In this document: in pieces, positions 38,701 to 50,594 of the stretch | Layout of the letters: each line of letters opens with the position of its first letter | How positions within the stretch are numbered: the stretch's first letter is position 1 | NCBI GenBank assembly: GCA_903813345.2 | Contig: CAIIXF020000005.1 | Location: 3,482,356-3,546,355, forward strand | Direction: 5' to 3' | Length of the DNA: 64,000 nucleotides | From: Owenia fusiformis | Taxonomy: Eukaryota; Annelida; Polychaeta; Sabellida; Oweniidae | Translations under genes and position numbers: made by a program | Notes under the pieces: model-generated | The model's input: only the letters and a program-made list of their open reading frames with translations | The model's database searches: none | What the model was told of the DNA's origin: nothing

Positions 38701-41700
38701 TTAAATGATCAATATTGACCATATTAAAACATTTTCCCATGTTTTGCTAAATATGGAAACTATATATATGATTATAGCTACCATATCAAGAGAGAAAGGG
38801 TCTGGCAAGGAATATTCCTTTAATAATGTTCTACCATCGAAATAAAGTCTTTAATTTAACCAATCAAAATGAGATACGGGACAACGGAAACTGTTTAATA
38901 CCATATGCCGTTGTCTTTCTAAATTACTCAAATTCAGATTCGGTTGTCATTGACGATATCGAAGACTCTATATTGTGGCGATTCACGACCCAATTTGATC
39001 GAAAATGGGATTTCATATGATACATTATCATAAGAGCTTAATGCATGCACAGAATTAGCAACGATAAAATCCCATGAAATGAGGACCAAGTGATTAAACA
39101 GTTGAAGCGATGGTTATGTCCGCCATTTGTGACAACGGTATCTGACTTTACCGTAGTCAGGCTATTCCGGTGTGATATGGGGCCTTTTAGCTTTTTCACT
39201 TCATATTCAAGGAACATTAAGGCATTTGCCAAGGGAGTTACAATATCCAGTTTGCAACTCTTTAATATTCATGTATGCCCAGTGCCTTTTTGTGCTTGAA
39301 TGTGAATATTCAGTATAGAAAAGCAGAATTTTGATTTTAATTCAAAGTAAGGAGTGACTAATTTTCAGAAATTCTTGCTAAATTTCCAGTGGGTGCAATT
39401 TTTTGACACTAGCTACCACCTCATTATATGAGCCAAGTAATACTCATGAAAATATTCTTGACATGTTGAGTGACCTTGATCTTTTGACCTCCCAGAATCT
39501 TTCCTAGCACAAGCTCATCTTGTCAGCATGCATTAAATGAATTCACTGAACATACCAGCTCAAATATTTTGTAATTATGCTTCCAGGCTTACAATCATCA
39601 GTGAAGTATATCAGCTTAGTGACGCTAACCCTACAGAACACATGCCTTATTCTGGTGATGCGATATGTGCGCACACGCGCTGGGGACATGTTTATGTCGA
39701 GCACTGCGGTGGTTATAGCGGAAGCCTTGAAATGCATATCATGCCTTGGAATCATTCTCGTCCAAGAGGGAAGCTTGTTACGATGGGGTCAACGCCTGAA
39801 CGATGACATTATTAAACAACCCCTAGATTGTTTGAAGATTTCAGTGCCATCTATTGTTTATACACTACAAAACAATCTACTCTATGTTGCCGTATCCAAT
39901 TTAGATGCAGCCACATTTCAGGTAGGTTTATATCATTCACAAGAACAACCATATTACATGTAATTCTTTATTTCATTCATTTACATTCAGAATTTAACAC
40001 ATGTTAATATTCAGTTATTAGGTGAATAAGTTTCGTTTCACAAAACAGTTTTCAACCAAGAATGTTTATTATAAATTTTTCATTTTCAGACATTGCAGCA
40101 ATATTTTTCTTTCTTTTGAAAACTTTTCTTTACAAAAAGTCTTTATCCACTTTATTTATTCAGACTTTGCATAACAGCAATATTGCCAATATAAGTGCAT
40201 ATGTTCAAACACAACTACGTGTAGATACAAATACGATAAAAATGAAGAACTGCCTTTCAACAGGAGGGGAGGACATCTAAGCTTGTATGCGCAAATGCAA
40301 TTAACGGCTGTTGGCAACCAGATTAACATACTATTTTATGACCAACTCATTTAAATATGAATGGAATAGTGGCAGGTACTATTCATATTTAAATTACCCA
40401 TAAAATTAATAGTAGATTAATCCAGTAGCCGTAAGCCATTAGTTGCATTCGCAAATATAAGCTATAAGTTTGTAACGAGTGGTTGAATTGGCATTAATAT
40501 CATTGAGTTGCATCAAGTCTCGAATTCCCCCACTGGGGATTTGGGGCCCTTAAACCAAAAATTGGGCTCAAATTTTTGAAAATGAAATGCCTACTTTTTG
40601 ATAATTTGGCCTTGAAAAGGCCCATAAGGCCAAGTTCTTGCCAAAAAGGCTCATTTTTGAGGGCCTGCAAAATCTTGCTATAAAATTCCAGAAAAGCTGC
40701 TCAAGATCAACTTGAAATTTCTACAGATGCAAGAATAGACTATTTGCAAACCATCTGAGTAGGTTTTGTGAATGCTGGGTAAATTATATTTCAACATTTT
40801 AGCCTTAAAGTGGGATATTTCTCACCGTGTGTCTTATTTTACTGTAGACCGCTAAAAAACATTCTACATTGTACTTATAATTCATGAATATAGAATACAT
40901 GTCAAAGTACAAAGTGACATTGTGAAGTGTATACCAGTACTCATATATTATTTAGGTATTGTCAGTTAGATGTACCTGCTTATCACAATTGTTCACTTAC
41001 AATATCTTCATTTGTCTATGACATTCTTAAAGTAAGGCCATGTGGGTTAAGTACATGTGTATGTACGTACATGTGGAAAATAACCCAGTTGCTAATGTGA
41101 AAAAACATTAATAGCCATGAGGACTATTTGTAATGGCATTTTCATCCATCATTGTAAAAGGTCAAATCGAACAACACATTTAAACAGTTTAGAAGATAAA
41201 CAAATAGTTTTTGAGTTAAGATTGATTTTGTCAACAGTCTGTTTGTTTGGTCTATTTTATTGTTGAGATTAAGGTCATTATTCATTTTTATAAGGCAATG
41301 TTTCTGATTTGCATAAAATGAATTGATATGATCTTGGTTTAACATCCGGTTGAAAAAACTGGAGAAATCATTGATAGATATTCTATCCATATTATGAGCC
41401 AAATCAAAGTTCAATATATGTTAAACCTCTCCTCCTCATTAATTGAGGCAAAATTACAAAAATTTACAAAAAATTATAATTTTATTGATTTCATACTGTT
41501 GCCTTCTGAAAAGGAATTTTCACTCAAGTAGAAATTTTCAGCTAATGTGTCTGCTTTTTGTAAAAATATTGTGGGTATAATAAGAATAGAAAAGAATAGC
41601 TTCTCTTTGCCATTCTGATACTCAAAGCATCTCTCTGTTTCACTTGAACATTTCAGGCTGAGAAGAAATGAGATGTCATGAGATTGTCATGATGCCCCTT

Positions 41701-42683
41701 TGCCTATTTGGTTCATATCATATCATACTGTATTTAAAATAATACAGCTTAATAGACTGTTCAAGAGAGATTTACCTGAAAAATTGTCATTTTAGGCTCC
41801 ACTCATTGCTTGAATGTAGATGTCTAATTTGGGTTATAGGTAACATGGAGTTTTTGTTAAAAGGAGACATTATTTATGTCTGGTTAATCATACCAAGAAG
41901 TGATTTGAGATGTTTTGTTTTGTGGGATTTAATACTTTGTCGCTATTTTTCATGGTATATTGTAAATTATAAACAATATATTTGAATATTTTGTATTTCC
42001 AGGTTACTTATCAGCTGAAAATTTTAACCACTGCCCTATTTTCTGTGTTCATGCTGAATAAACATTTGACCAAAATGCAGTGGGGTGCATTGGTTGTACT
42101 CTTCGTAGGTGTCAGCACTGTCCAGCTTCAACCACACTCAACTAAGGACTCTGCAAAAATAGCGACTGAACAAAATCCTTTCCTTGGACTTATCGCCGTT
42201 ATAGTATCTTGTCTCATGTCAGGCTTCGCAGGCGTTTATTTTGAAAAAATACTCAAAGGCACATCGCAGTCACTATGGTTACGTAACGTCCAACTTGGAT
42301 TTCTGGGAGTTGTGTTTGGACTTATCACCATGGAGATGAATGATGGTACTAAAGTGCATCAACAAGGAATGTTCCATGGATACGACTTTATGGTCTGGTT
42401 GGTGATATTTCTACAGTCCTTCGGTGGTCTGTTAGTTGCTGTTGTTGTGAAATATGCAGATAATATTCTCAAAGGGTTTGCAACCAGTGCAGCTATCGTA
42501 GTTTCTTGTATTGCATCAATGTATTTTTTCGATTTTAAGCTATCCTGGCAATTCATTGCAGGAGCTACCTTGGTTATCATATCAGTATATTTGTACAGTA
42601 AATTTGTACCTACTCCCCCAAAACCTGATTCAAATAAGGAACAAACGTGGAAATCCAACGAAACGCCTGTCCGATCAGTCTAA
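29785..42683 (+). CDS. SLC35A2/A3-type nucleotide-sugar transporter, 3 exons, 349 aa
   Basis: Exon 2 (39587-39921) and exon 3 (42003-42683) are joined in phase 0 and match the UDP-galactose/UDP-GlcNAc transporter family throughout. Landmarks are 'YISLVTLTLQN', 'SSTAVVIAEALK', 'YTLQNNLLYVAVSNLDAATF', 'TYQLKILTTALFSV', 'SGFAGVYFEKILKG' and 'KYADNILKGFATS'. These are hydrophobic helices of a ten-span Golgi antiporter exchanging a UDP-sugar for UMP. Exon 1 (29785-29818, eleven codons beginning MSKYTGRG) is my inference. It ends in phase 1 at a modest donor (GTACTT) and restores a Gly codon at exon 2. The alternative is a start at ATG 39577 with no intron. Residues resemble both A2 and A3, so the sugar specificity is open. 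Intron 1 (9.8 kb) holds several transposons. Confidence 0.9.
30450..31068. mobile_element. 619-bp long-TIR element, 9-bp target duplication
   Basis: The ends are 'taaccaaacccgtctggcc' and its inverse, with inverted arms of about 115 bp reaching 'atttactccggaaaaa'. The 9-bp 'ccttagacc' flanks both sides (30441-30449 and 31069-31077). A central open frame at 30646-30900 (-) has no recognised motif. Confidence 0.85.
31720..32000. repeat. Short degenerate tandem repeats
   Basis: A 'tttgaccttcaatg(a/g)c(c/a)tt...aaggtca' motif recurs three or four times, interspersed with 'caaatctgac'. The period is irregular, near 45-110 bp. Confidence 0.4.
32560..34156 (+). mobile_element. 1.6-kb (CCGT)n element ending GCTCACATGGTG / CACCATGTGAGC
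   Basis: The termini are exact 12-bp inverses. A CTGT/CCGT run near 32590-32645 is followed by five internal units anchored on 'cctctgt.gataggattcc' at about 32671, 32823, 33172, 33513 and 33875. Each unit carries 'aaaatggccgccatttttgt' and 'gaaattcacttttg'. A shorter inverted copy is at 16266-16700. No transposase is seen. Confidence 0.8.
34199..35150 (+). mobile_element. (CCGT)n element, CCCATCGAAC start, copy 1
   Basis: It begins 'cccatcgaacgaagttcgga', runs through a CCGT tract, and then has four units with 'tagtggagcg', 'catggcacactgtctaatga' and AAATGGC(G/C)GCCATTTT. It ends 'gttcgatgggattcgctacg' to 'gttgttctggtt'. The 10-bp CCCATCGAAC is inverted at 35106-35115. Confidence 0.8.
35151..36898. 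other. Intron sequence between two (CCGT)n elements
   Basis: Nothing coding is recognised. The stretch at 35925-36000 shares 'gagaaggtaacggcc' and its surroundings with 21190-21285, a dispersed repeat. Confidence 0.4.
36899..37834 (+). mobile_element. (CCGT)n element, CCCATCGAAC start, copy 2
   Basis: Same orientation, ends and internal unit as the copy at 34199-35150, with four to five units and a separate CCGT tract. The unit number differs from copy 1, consistent with expansion and contraction of the internal repeat. Confidence 0.8.
38038..39174. mobile_element. TIR MITE 'GAATAGCCTGACAACGG', copy 1, carrying a nested insertion
   Basis: The terminal inverted repeats are about 70 bp and contain 'ccgttgtcacaaatggcgga'. 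The interior matches 54047-54551 in opposite orientation, except for the 610-bp TTAA-flanked insertion at 38210-38819. It lies in intron 1 of the SLC35A-type gene. Confidence 0.85.
38210..38819. mobile_element. 610-bp TTAA-flanked foldback nested in the MITE
   Basis: The ends are 'aggaatattccttgcca' and its inverse, with imperfect arms of about 230-250 bp. TTAA occurs at 38206-38209 and 38820-38823. The related MITE at 54047-54551 has a single uninterrupted TTAA (54386-54389) at the same place, so the boundaries and 4-bp duplication are well supported. Confidence 0.9.
40278..40463. repeat. 186-bp imperfect palindrome
   Basis: The ends 'taagcttgtatgcgcaaatg' and 'gcattcgcaaatataagct' are inverted, and the centre 'catatttaaatt' is palindromic. 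It is a foldback MITE in transporter intron 2. Confidence 0.6.
40464..42002. other. Intron 2 of the transporter gene, distal part
   Basis: AT-rich intronic sequence without a recognisable exon or complete mobile element. Confidence 0.4.
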
Positions 42684-43647
42684 TGGGTTTACAAAATGAA
42701 TAATAGTATCACATTAATGTATGCTTCTGACTAGCTCCATACCCGGCAATAGTCCATAGTGGTTATTACATATATTTTCTGTATCCTGGGAAAGTAGGTA
42801 AAATATTGGTAAATGCTTTGTAGAACGACCTAATAACTATCTAATATGTAAGTGTATTCTTGTACAGGTACAAGGTATAATATTATTATTAATATATGAG
42901 AGAAATGCACATGCAGAATTTACTAATCTAAAATTTATGAGTTGTGCTGCAACTAAGACAGAGTGGTAAAATTAAGGGGAAAACGATTGTTATTTTTTGG
43001 TCACCTCATCAACCATGAAATGTCCAAAAGATCAATAGTAAAAATCAAAAGTCAAATAATCAAAAAATGGAAAAGATTAAGGATTATTATTTAGAGAATT
43101 ACCTGTAGAATTACCTGGAGCTGGAGATGCCACAATAATAGTACAGTACATAGAAGTACATAGTAGTACAGTACATAGAACCAATGTACAGTACTATGCT
43201 TAAGACTTCAATGGGGAAGTTACAGGTACCTTGGTGTAGTATTTCCATGTTATATAATATATCATACACGCACACCAACATTTCAGTATTGTCTTTGTTT
43301 GCATAATTTTCATAATTTATTACATTAAATATGATTAAATAAGTTTTATTTATCATATACCGATCAGAGAGTCTCTTGTTAATGAATATCATTTTCCCCG
43401 GGAAATAGAAATAAGATAAAAAATAAATAAAAATAAATAAAATAAAAACTATGATATTGATATTGCCAAGGGCAGTTTGTTTTATTTTATTCATATTTAT
43501 TTCATATTCTATAAATAGGTTATTGATAATAGGGATGGTTTCAGCATATTTTGACTTGAATTTTTAATTAGTTCTGATATAGATTTGAGGTAAATCAAAT
43601 AGGGATTCTAAAAGGAATGTATATGTATCACCTGGTCATGAAATATT

Positions 43648-43757
43648 AAACAAATATTTCATTCTATAGAGGGCACTACCTGTTCATCTTTCAGTGATTT
43701 TCAATCATTGAAAATGGAACAGGTATTGCCCTAACATAGAATGAAATATTTGTTTTA
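43648..43757. repeat. 110-nt hairpin, stem about 53 bp, tiny loop
   Basis: 'aacaaatatttcattctat', 'agggca.tacctgttc' and 'ttca.tgatt' are matched in inverse across a 3-nt loop near 43702, with only a few mismatches. It is either a mini-foldback element or a small-RNA-precursor-like hairpin. Confidence 0.7.
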
Positions 43758-43956
43758 CTATATCATTGCTTAATCATTGTTGAGTATAAAAATAATAAAT
43801 TTGACTTAGGCTTTTGTGTGAAACAGTCAGATTGTTATGTCTCACTTGACATGCTTGACTACTGTCTCTTTAAGGTGGCAATTTGTGACATTAGTTAAGG
43901 TGTGAACTTGTAATCGCCCACTAGTTTTAGGATCAGATATTGCACTTGGCACATTT

Positions 43957-44315
43957 TAATAGACTAGATGCGAATAGAAATAATCTTGATTTACGTCAAA
44001 ATTCAGTCAATAAATTTTTTTGAAAATGTGACTTCTAGTTCGGGTTGATTCTTCATAGACCCCATGTTACAAAATCACAAAAAGTAAAATATCTTTTCTT
44101 GTATTGGACAGATAACATTTTCTTTTACTGGACATATTTTAATTTGCATAACTATTAGATACATAAGGGTTATATAAAAATTGAACCACCAAAACAGATG
44201 TAACTTAAGTTAAAGGAAACTTCTACTATACCCGCCATGTTATCTGACCCGAATGAGCCACCTGGTGGCGAAACTGGTAACTAGTACTAACTACCTACTC
44301 ACATCTGCGTTATTG
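43957..44315. mobile_element. Second copy of the AGATGCGAGTAG MITE, inverted
   Basis: It is the reverse complement of 8401-8784 with moderate divergence. Both termini are preserved ('taatagactagatgcgaata' and 'ctactcacatctgcgttatt'). Confidence 0.8.
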
Positions 44316-44583
44316 GAATGCCTGTAGCTGACTGTGATTATCTATTAGACTATTGCCTCAACTGAATTAAGGGAACCACCTGTATGAAGCAACTAGTGGC
44401 CAGGTTTCTTTGTTTTCCATTTCCTGTATATTTTAACATAATTATGTAGATAAACAAAGAAATATCTATAATGATTTGTCTTGGTGTATGTGTTGCCCAT
44501 TTTGTACCAAAATAGATCACTATGAGATAATCTTTAGGGGACCACTAAGGGAATATGCAAGTACAGTAAAACCTGTATTAGCC

Positions 44584-44795
44584 CAGGCCCGTAGCCAGGG
44601 GGGGGGGGGGTTCGCAGGGTTCGGGCGAACCCCCCCCCCTGGCCAAAAATTCTTTCAAAATCATGCAGTTTTTCACCATTTTGAGCACTTTTCAAGTGAT
44701 TTTAGCCATATTTGGGCCAAAATTGTCAAATGTGAACCCCCCTGGAAATTTTGGAAAACTGAACCCCCCCTTGGCAAATCCTGGCTACGGGCCTG
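44584..44795. mobile_element. 212-bp MITE with CAGGCCCGTAGCCAGG ends
   Basis: The ends 'caggcccgtagccagg' and 'cctggctacgggcctg' are exact inverses. The 5-bp 'tagcc' flanks both sides. A diverged copy is at 6890-7032, and a piece lies near 49775-49860. The ends resemble hAT elements. Confidence 0.8.
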
Positions 44796-45399
44796 TAGCC
44801 TAACACTGCGTATATTCCTCGTATTATCAATTTGCAAGCTTTGTTTGCTTGGAAAGTAGATGACTTTCTTTCTGGGGATGGGCACACAGGTATTGTACAG
44901 GTATTACTGTATTTGTACATAAAAGGCTAACTTATGATATTATCGATATGTAAATATGAATAATAAAAAAACAACTACCAATTATTTGTTTATTTATGTG
45001 AACAATGTCTCTACGAAGTTTTTGCTACCCTGAGTTTAGTTCTCCCACCAAGTCACATTTTACAAAACTAAGTCAAATGAATGCGAAGAGTATTTTTACC
45101 AGTTGGTGATATCTTTGAAATCATTATTTGATATGCATAAAAATTGATCTGCAGGAATTATTTGATGACATTGACCTTTTATTTAATTGACAAATTGATT
45201 TATTTTGTGACATATGTACATTTGATGGTGTATTTGATTATCAGCATTTTGGATAAGAAAGGGTCAATCATCCAAGCAATTTGCTTTTTTGATCATTTTA
45301 TGTTTATCCTTTGAATCACCTTTCAATGTCTGGTATAGAAATATAAACAAATAAAACGTGGAAAACATCTGTCATCCATGCTGTGATCCAAGGTATAGC

Positions 45400-46535
45400 T
45401 TGAACTAAATGTTAAAGCCTCTTTACCTTTGAATTTTCATTTACTTAACCTGCGATTAATTACTTATACTATTGATGGAAACGCAATTTGACTTAAATTC
45501 CAAATCCTCCTTTTGTCAATTTTTCCTCAATTACAATAGGTCGAAAATTGATGATAAACTTGATTAATTTTTGAAAATCGACATTCCCGTGTTAACAAAC
45601 GGGAAATGGTAGGTTTGCAGCAAGTCATATGACAGAATATTCATTCATCCGAGTCCTTGCAAAGTTAGGTAGGCATTGAATTTGCAAAGTTTATTTAACA
45701 AAAAATTGATACGTTTCTTCAGGTTCAAAAATCCTCTCCCATTTCAAACTATAATAATACCATCCAAAAGATGACCATTAAACCGACGATGTGTACAATT
45801 TTCAGAATGTTTTGACGACTTGTTTAAGAGAAACGCGTGTTCAAAAAGTTCACCATATCGATACCATTCCTTTGAGAAATTTTTGAAAATCGACATTCCC
45901 ATGTTAACCAATGGGAAATGGTAGGTTTGCCGCAAGTCATATGACAGAATATACATCCATCCGAGTCCTGGCAATCGCATTTGCTAACTTTATTTAACAA
46001 AAAATTGAAACGTTTTTTCAGGTTCAACAAAGTTATGGGTCTTTAAAGTCAAAATTGTTTTTCAAAAATCCCCTCCCATTGAAATAACACAGGAGGCGAA
46101 AAATGATTTTGAAAAGTGACTTTGAAGCTCTGTTACTTTAGTATTCATCAAGTAAACTAAACATTTAGTGTACAAAAAGTTAGACAATTCAATTTTCTAT
46201 ATAAAAATATTTTTTTGCTGAATCTTTTACTGAATAGCTATCCTGATTTCTGATTTGCCCCGTACCCACCATTTCCCATTGGTTTACATTGGAATGACAA
46301 TTTTCAAAAATTTATCATAAATTTTCGACCTATTGTAATCGAGGGGAAAATTTAGGAACATTTGGAGGTATTGGAAATGAAGTCAAGTTACGTTTCCATC
46401 AATATCATTATTATATTATTATAAAGTTAATTCATCGCAGGTTAAGTAAATAAAAATTCAAACGTAAAAAGAGGCTTTAACACGTAGTTCAATGGGGGGG
46501 GGGGGCTAAAGTTGCCAAACTTATGGAGGGGAGTG
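45400..46535. mobile_element. Foldback repeat family A, most complete copy
   Basis: The inverted arms begin 'gaacta..tgttaaagcctct' on the left and 'agaggctttaacacgtagtt' on the right, and share 'acttaacctgcgat' and 'attgatggaaacg'. The right side continues to 'acttatggaggggagtg' as in the 1-370 copy. Inside, a block of about 300 bp ('aatttttgaaaatcgacatt', 'ggtaggtttgc.gcaagtca') occurs twice. No coding capacity is seen. Confidence 0.75.
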
Positions 46536-46724
46536 AATGTTTTTTTGAATAATGATCAGAAAAATCAACAATCTGAAATGTGACTGGTTGGGGTCAGCTG
46601 AGATACCGTCCATATTCCATTCAATGAAGATCCAAATAAATAATTTAAAAAATATTTTAGTTTACATTTCAATTATTTGAGTCCATCAACAAACCAGTTA
46701 AAATGGCATTCTACGACGTTTTAA

Positions 46725-49416
46725 CTCTTTCAGCTGGTTAGGTGACTATAGTCGACTTATCGGTACACGTGGTTAGGCGACCGTAGGTCGACATTTATGG
46801 AAATCATTTTCTTTCATTTAAATAGATGGCATACCAGTACAGTTCCCGGTTAAAAATGTGCCTACCATTTCTACACTGAACTAAACTGTCAACATAACTT
46901 CCGTATCCGGTAAAATTATGAAAAATTCCAGTAAAATTCGAACAATTTTGCCACTATTTACTTATTTTCACGATAGATTGTCTAGCTTGTTTTTTAAAAA
47001 TGGCTGCCAGAGGAATAAGAATAAATGAAGATAATGTAGGGGCTATCTTTGCTGATTCTGGTTCTGAAAGTGGCTCAGATATCGATGATAATGATTTTGA
47101 TCAAAATGAAAATTTACAAAATGACAGAGATCAAGCTATTCAAGGTAAGTAAATGTAAAATGGGCTTACACCAAATCATCAGATAGTACATTTCCCTAAT
47201 GAATAATGTGTTCTAGCCTAATATATACATATAAAAATGTCAGAAATGTAGGCCTAGTCACCAAAATTTTTATGAATATGCGCTTTGATTTTCAGTTGGT
47301 GGTGATCAAGTTGTACCTGACAGACCACGTCGTCATGCAATTCCACCAGACAATGGCCAGTATGATTGGCATTTGTATGACTCCACTGATCCGTATGAAG
47401 TCAATTGGATACAGGAATTCAATATTCCACGCCGTGGTGGTGTTCTCGTCAATACAGACAATTTCACACCTTATGACTATTTCAAGATATTTTATCCTGA
47501 TGAACTATTGACAAAGATAACAGATGAGACCAATAATTATGCGTTCAGCCACTTTGATGTGCCTGGTGGACTTGATAACTTCAGCCCAAGATCTCGGCTG
47601 AGACAATGGTACGAGGTGACAGTAGATGAGCTAAGAGCATATACAGCGATACAATTGGCCATGGGCATTGTATCTAAGCCAAGCCTTAGGGATTATTGGT
47701 CAACTACCTCTTGGATTTGTTGTACACCACACTTCACAAAAGTGATGAGCTTTGAGCGATATGAACTTATCACTAAATTCCTTCACTTCAATGATATCAA
47801 TACATATATTCACCGTGGAAATCCAGGATATGACCCACTTCATAAGATAAGACCCCTACTAGATATAGTTAATCCAATATACAGGAACTCATATCAACCA
47901 GGCAAAAATTTGGCAATTGATGAGTCAATGATTGGCTTCAGAGGCCGAGTCTTCTTTAGACAGTACATCCCCAGTAAACCCACAAAATGGGGCATCAAAG
48001 AATTTTGTCTGAATGATAGCAGTACTGGTTATTTATTGGAACAGGCAATATACACTGGAAAAACTACTGTTGACATTATTGATAACCCTGATAACTTAGT
48101 CACTGAAAATGTAGTGTTATCTTTGCTCAACAACAGAAGGTATCATGATAAGGGACATGTTCTGTATATTGACAATTTTTATACATCGCCCAACTTAGCT
48201 CGACAGTTAAAACAACTTCAAATCGGATTATGTGGAACCGTCAGACCGAATAGAAAAAATATGCCAAACATTTTAAAGCCAGCAAATCTTCATCTCAATA
48301 AAGGGGATAATCCAGTGTTTGCCCATGACTATACCAATGATCTCGTTGCTGTTGCTTGGCACGACACCAAGCGAGTCACTGCCTTGTCAAGTGTGGATGA
48401 TGACAATACTATTGAAAAACAAATAAGGGGTAGACAGAACCCAATAGAGAAACCTGTTTTAATTGAGAAATACAACACAAATATGAATGGTACTGACATG
48501 TACGACCAAATGTGTACAACATACAAGTATTCACATAAAAGTTTGAAATGGTACATGCCTATCTACTTCAGAATACAGCAAACTGCGTGTGTCAATGCCT
48601 ATGTATTATATAAAGCAGATCACCAAGCAGATGGTAATGTGATGTTATCAAAGGATTTTAGATATAAAATAATAGATGGATTACTAGCAGATTGTCAAAT
48701 GAAAGCAGCTTCTACAAAAGGGAGAAAAGCAACACAACCTGAACCATTACGTCTTACTGGAAGACACTTCATCGCTAAGTATGATAACCCAAGGTATAAG
48801 CCTGACTGCACTGTGTGCAGTGACAGGACTGATCCTGCTTGGGGTAGGAAGCAATGCACCTACTTCTGCAGGCAGTGTGATATGCCTATGCATCCAGCCC
48901 CATGTTTTGAAATCTATCATACACATAGAAACTTTCGTGCTGCTGCAGGACAAATTATATACGGAATGTGATGATTTTATTCTGATACAAACAGTTATAA
49001 TCTGATAAAATCATTTAGTTGGATATACTAAAGTGTACTGAATGTACTTTGTATGTACTGCTACTTGTCTCTGATATTTGTATGACTTTTAGTATCCATT
49101 TTTATGAAGTACAGTGTATTGAAAATGTTGATATTAAGTGTATTGAAAATCTAGATATAGAATAAGTTGGCTAACTTATTAGTTGGCTAACTTTTACACC
49201 ACCTTTGGTATTCTAAATGTCAAACTTAAGCTGCAAAAGTTTGAGAAATGGAAAATGAATATATTTACTATAAACACTGAAAATTTGAAGTAATTCTGTC
49301 TAGTACTTTTAGAGATATTGGAAATTTAAACTTATAACTGCTAAAACGTCGATTTTCGGCAAAAAAATAACCGGTTTAAGCTACATGGAAAATACGGAAT
49401 TAACCGGGCGAAAGAG
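46725..49416 (+). mobile_element. Complete piggyBac transposon, 2692 bp
   Basis: TTAA flanks both ends (46721-46724 and 49417-49420). The termini CTCTTTC.gc.GGTTA are inverted: left 'ctctttcagctggttagg', right 'aattaaccgggcgaaagag'. The left subterminal region holds a direct repeat 'ggttagg(t/c)gac(t/c).tag.tcgac' at about 46736 and 46772. It contains one two-exon transposase gene with no internal stop, so it may be, or may recently have been, autonomous. Confidence 0.92.
47000..48971 (+). CDS. piggyBac transposase, 606 aa, 2 exons
   Basis: Exon 1 is 47000-47144 (acidic, Ser/Asp-rich N-terminus starting MAARGIR). The donor GTAAGT is phase 1. Exon 2 is 47296-48971 after 'gattttcag'. The DDE_Tnp_1_7 core has its three catalytic aspartates in the usual settings: D257 in 'AIDESMIGFRGR', D341 in 'VLYIDNFYTS', and D449 in 'NGTDMYDQM' (with D452). 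The C-terminus carries the family's zinc-binding cysteine cluster ('CTVCSDRT' to 'CFEIYH'). The enzyme cuts and pastes at TTAA without leaving a footprint. The full length and intact triad suggest a functional protein. The short intron is inferred; reading starts in frame only with it removed. Confidence 0.92.
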
Positions 49417-49420
49417 TTAA

Positions 49421-50594
49421 AGAAATAAACCTCTAGAATTTACCAATACCATAGCTGCTAATACATGTGGAGTTGTTCAGGCCATGCATCATGTATGGGT
49501 AGTCCCCTTTCAGCTGTAGAATAGAGCTAAAGGTCTGAAACCGAGTCGTCATTAGCACCATCTATCGACCGTGCCCATCATCTCTCTAGTCAGCCGAATA
49601 AAGAACATGTTGTTTTATGATCGGACCTGATAGTCATGCAGGAGATAAATCGTGTTCCCCAGAGAACATCGATGATCCTACTTTCGACGAAGACATTCAG
49701 AGGAATCAAAGCCTTGATCCAGTCCCAGGGATGTTTACTTTGGAATCATAATTTTCGACTCATAAGCGACCTCTTCTCAGGCGCCCTAAGCCAAGGGGTT
49801 AGGTTCTTTCAAAATCACGCGGTTTTTACCATGTTGAGCACTTTTCAGATGATTTTATTAACGAATCGCACCTCTGAGACACCTGTCAAGAAGTCAATTA
49901 TCATACGGCAGTTTATGTTGAATGGTTTATGTTCATTCTTTCCTAGTTTTTAGATTCAGTACATACATGTAGTACTATGTTTCTATTGTTTTTAACTACT
50001 CTCATTTCTACAAAGACAAGGCATTCTTCCATCATGATTCAAAAGTTGAAAATGGAGAAACTAATTTTAATCCAAGTTCATTGAACTGCCGGTTGTTTTT
50101 TATGAAATCCATATCATATCATGAAACATTAACTCACTTTTATTATATCATTTTTAAATATAATATTTTATAACTAAGTGAGTAAATAATTATCTTGATC
50201 GTTTAAACATAGTTATTGGTAGGGGATCATACTGATAATAGGCATGAAGTCATATTACACGTATTACTTTCCAATCCACCTTAAAAACCAAAAATTTGGA
50301 AGAGAAAATTTTCATTTTGAATTTTCGGTGAAAAGAACAGTAGAGTATTGATCGAGTAAAATATACATTTCTTTACGTATACGTTATAAATATTGACGTG
50401 CAAAGGTGTGTAACGTTAACAGATTTCTATAATTTATGTATCCTAAAGTTTTCCACAAACATCAGATTGCATAATATGTAAACAAAAAAATAAACAGGAA
50501 ATGTCGATTTATCTATTGAGTTGTCGAGGGGATGAGATTAAAGAAAAAAGTCATTACTATTATATTTGCGGACCAGAACACGTTTGACTGAGAC
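49421..50594. other. Spacer before the orphan secreted gene
   Basis: A fragment at about 49775-49860 matches the inside of the 44.6-kb MITE ('ttctttcaaaatcacgcggt'). Otherwise nothing is recognised. Confidence 0.4.

Noticed and set aside
39537-39806. 89-aa frame overlapping transporter exon 2
   Set aside because: It is another reading frame of the well-supported SLC35A-type exon.
42359-42658. 99-aa minus-strand frame opposite the transporter's last exon
   Set aside because: It is an antisense shadow of the transporter coding sequence.
43111-43494. 127-aa hydrophobic minus-strand frame
   Set aside because: The residues come from AT-rich low-complexity sequence (runs of aaataaat), with no recognised membrane-protein family.
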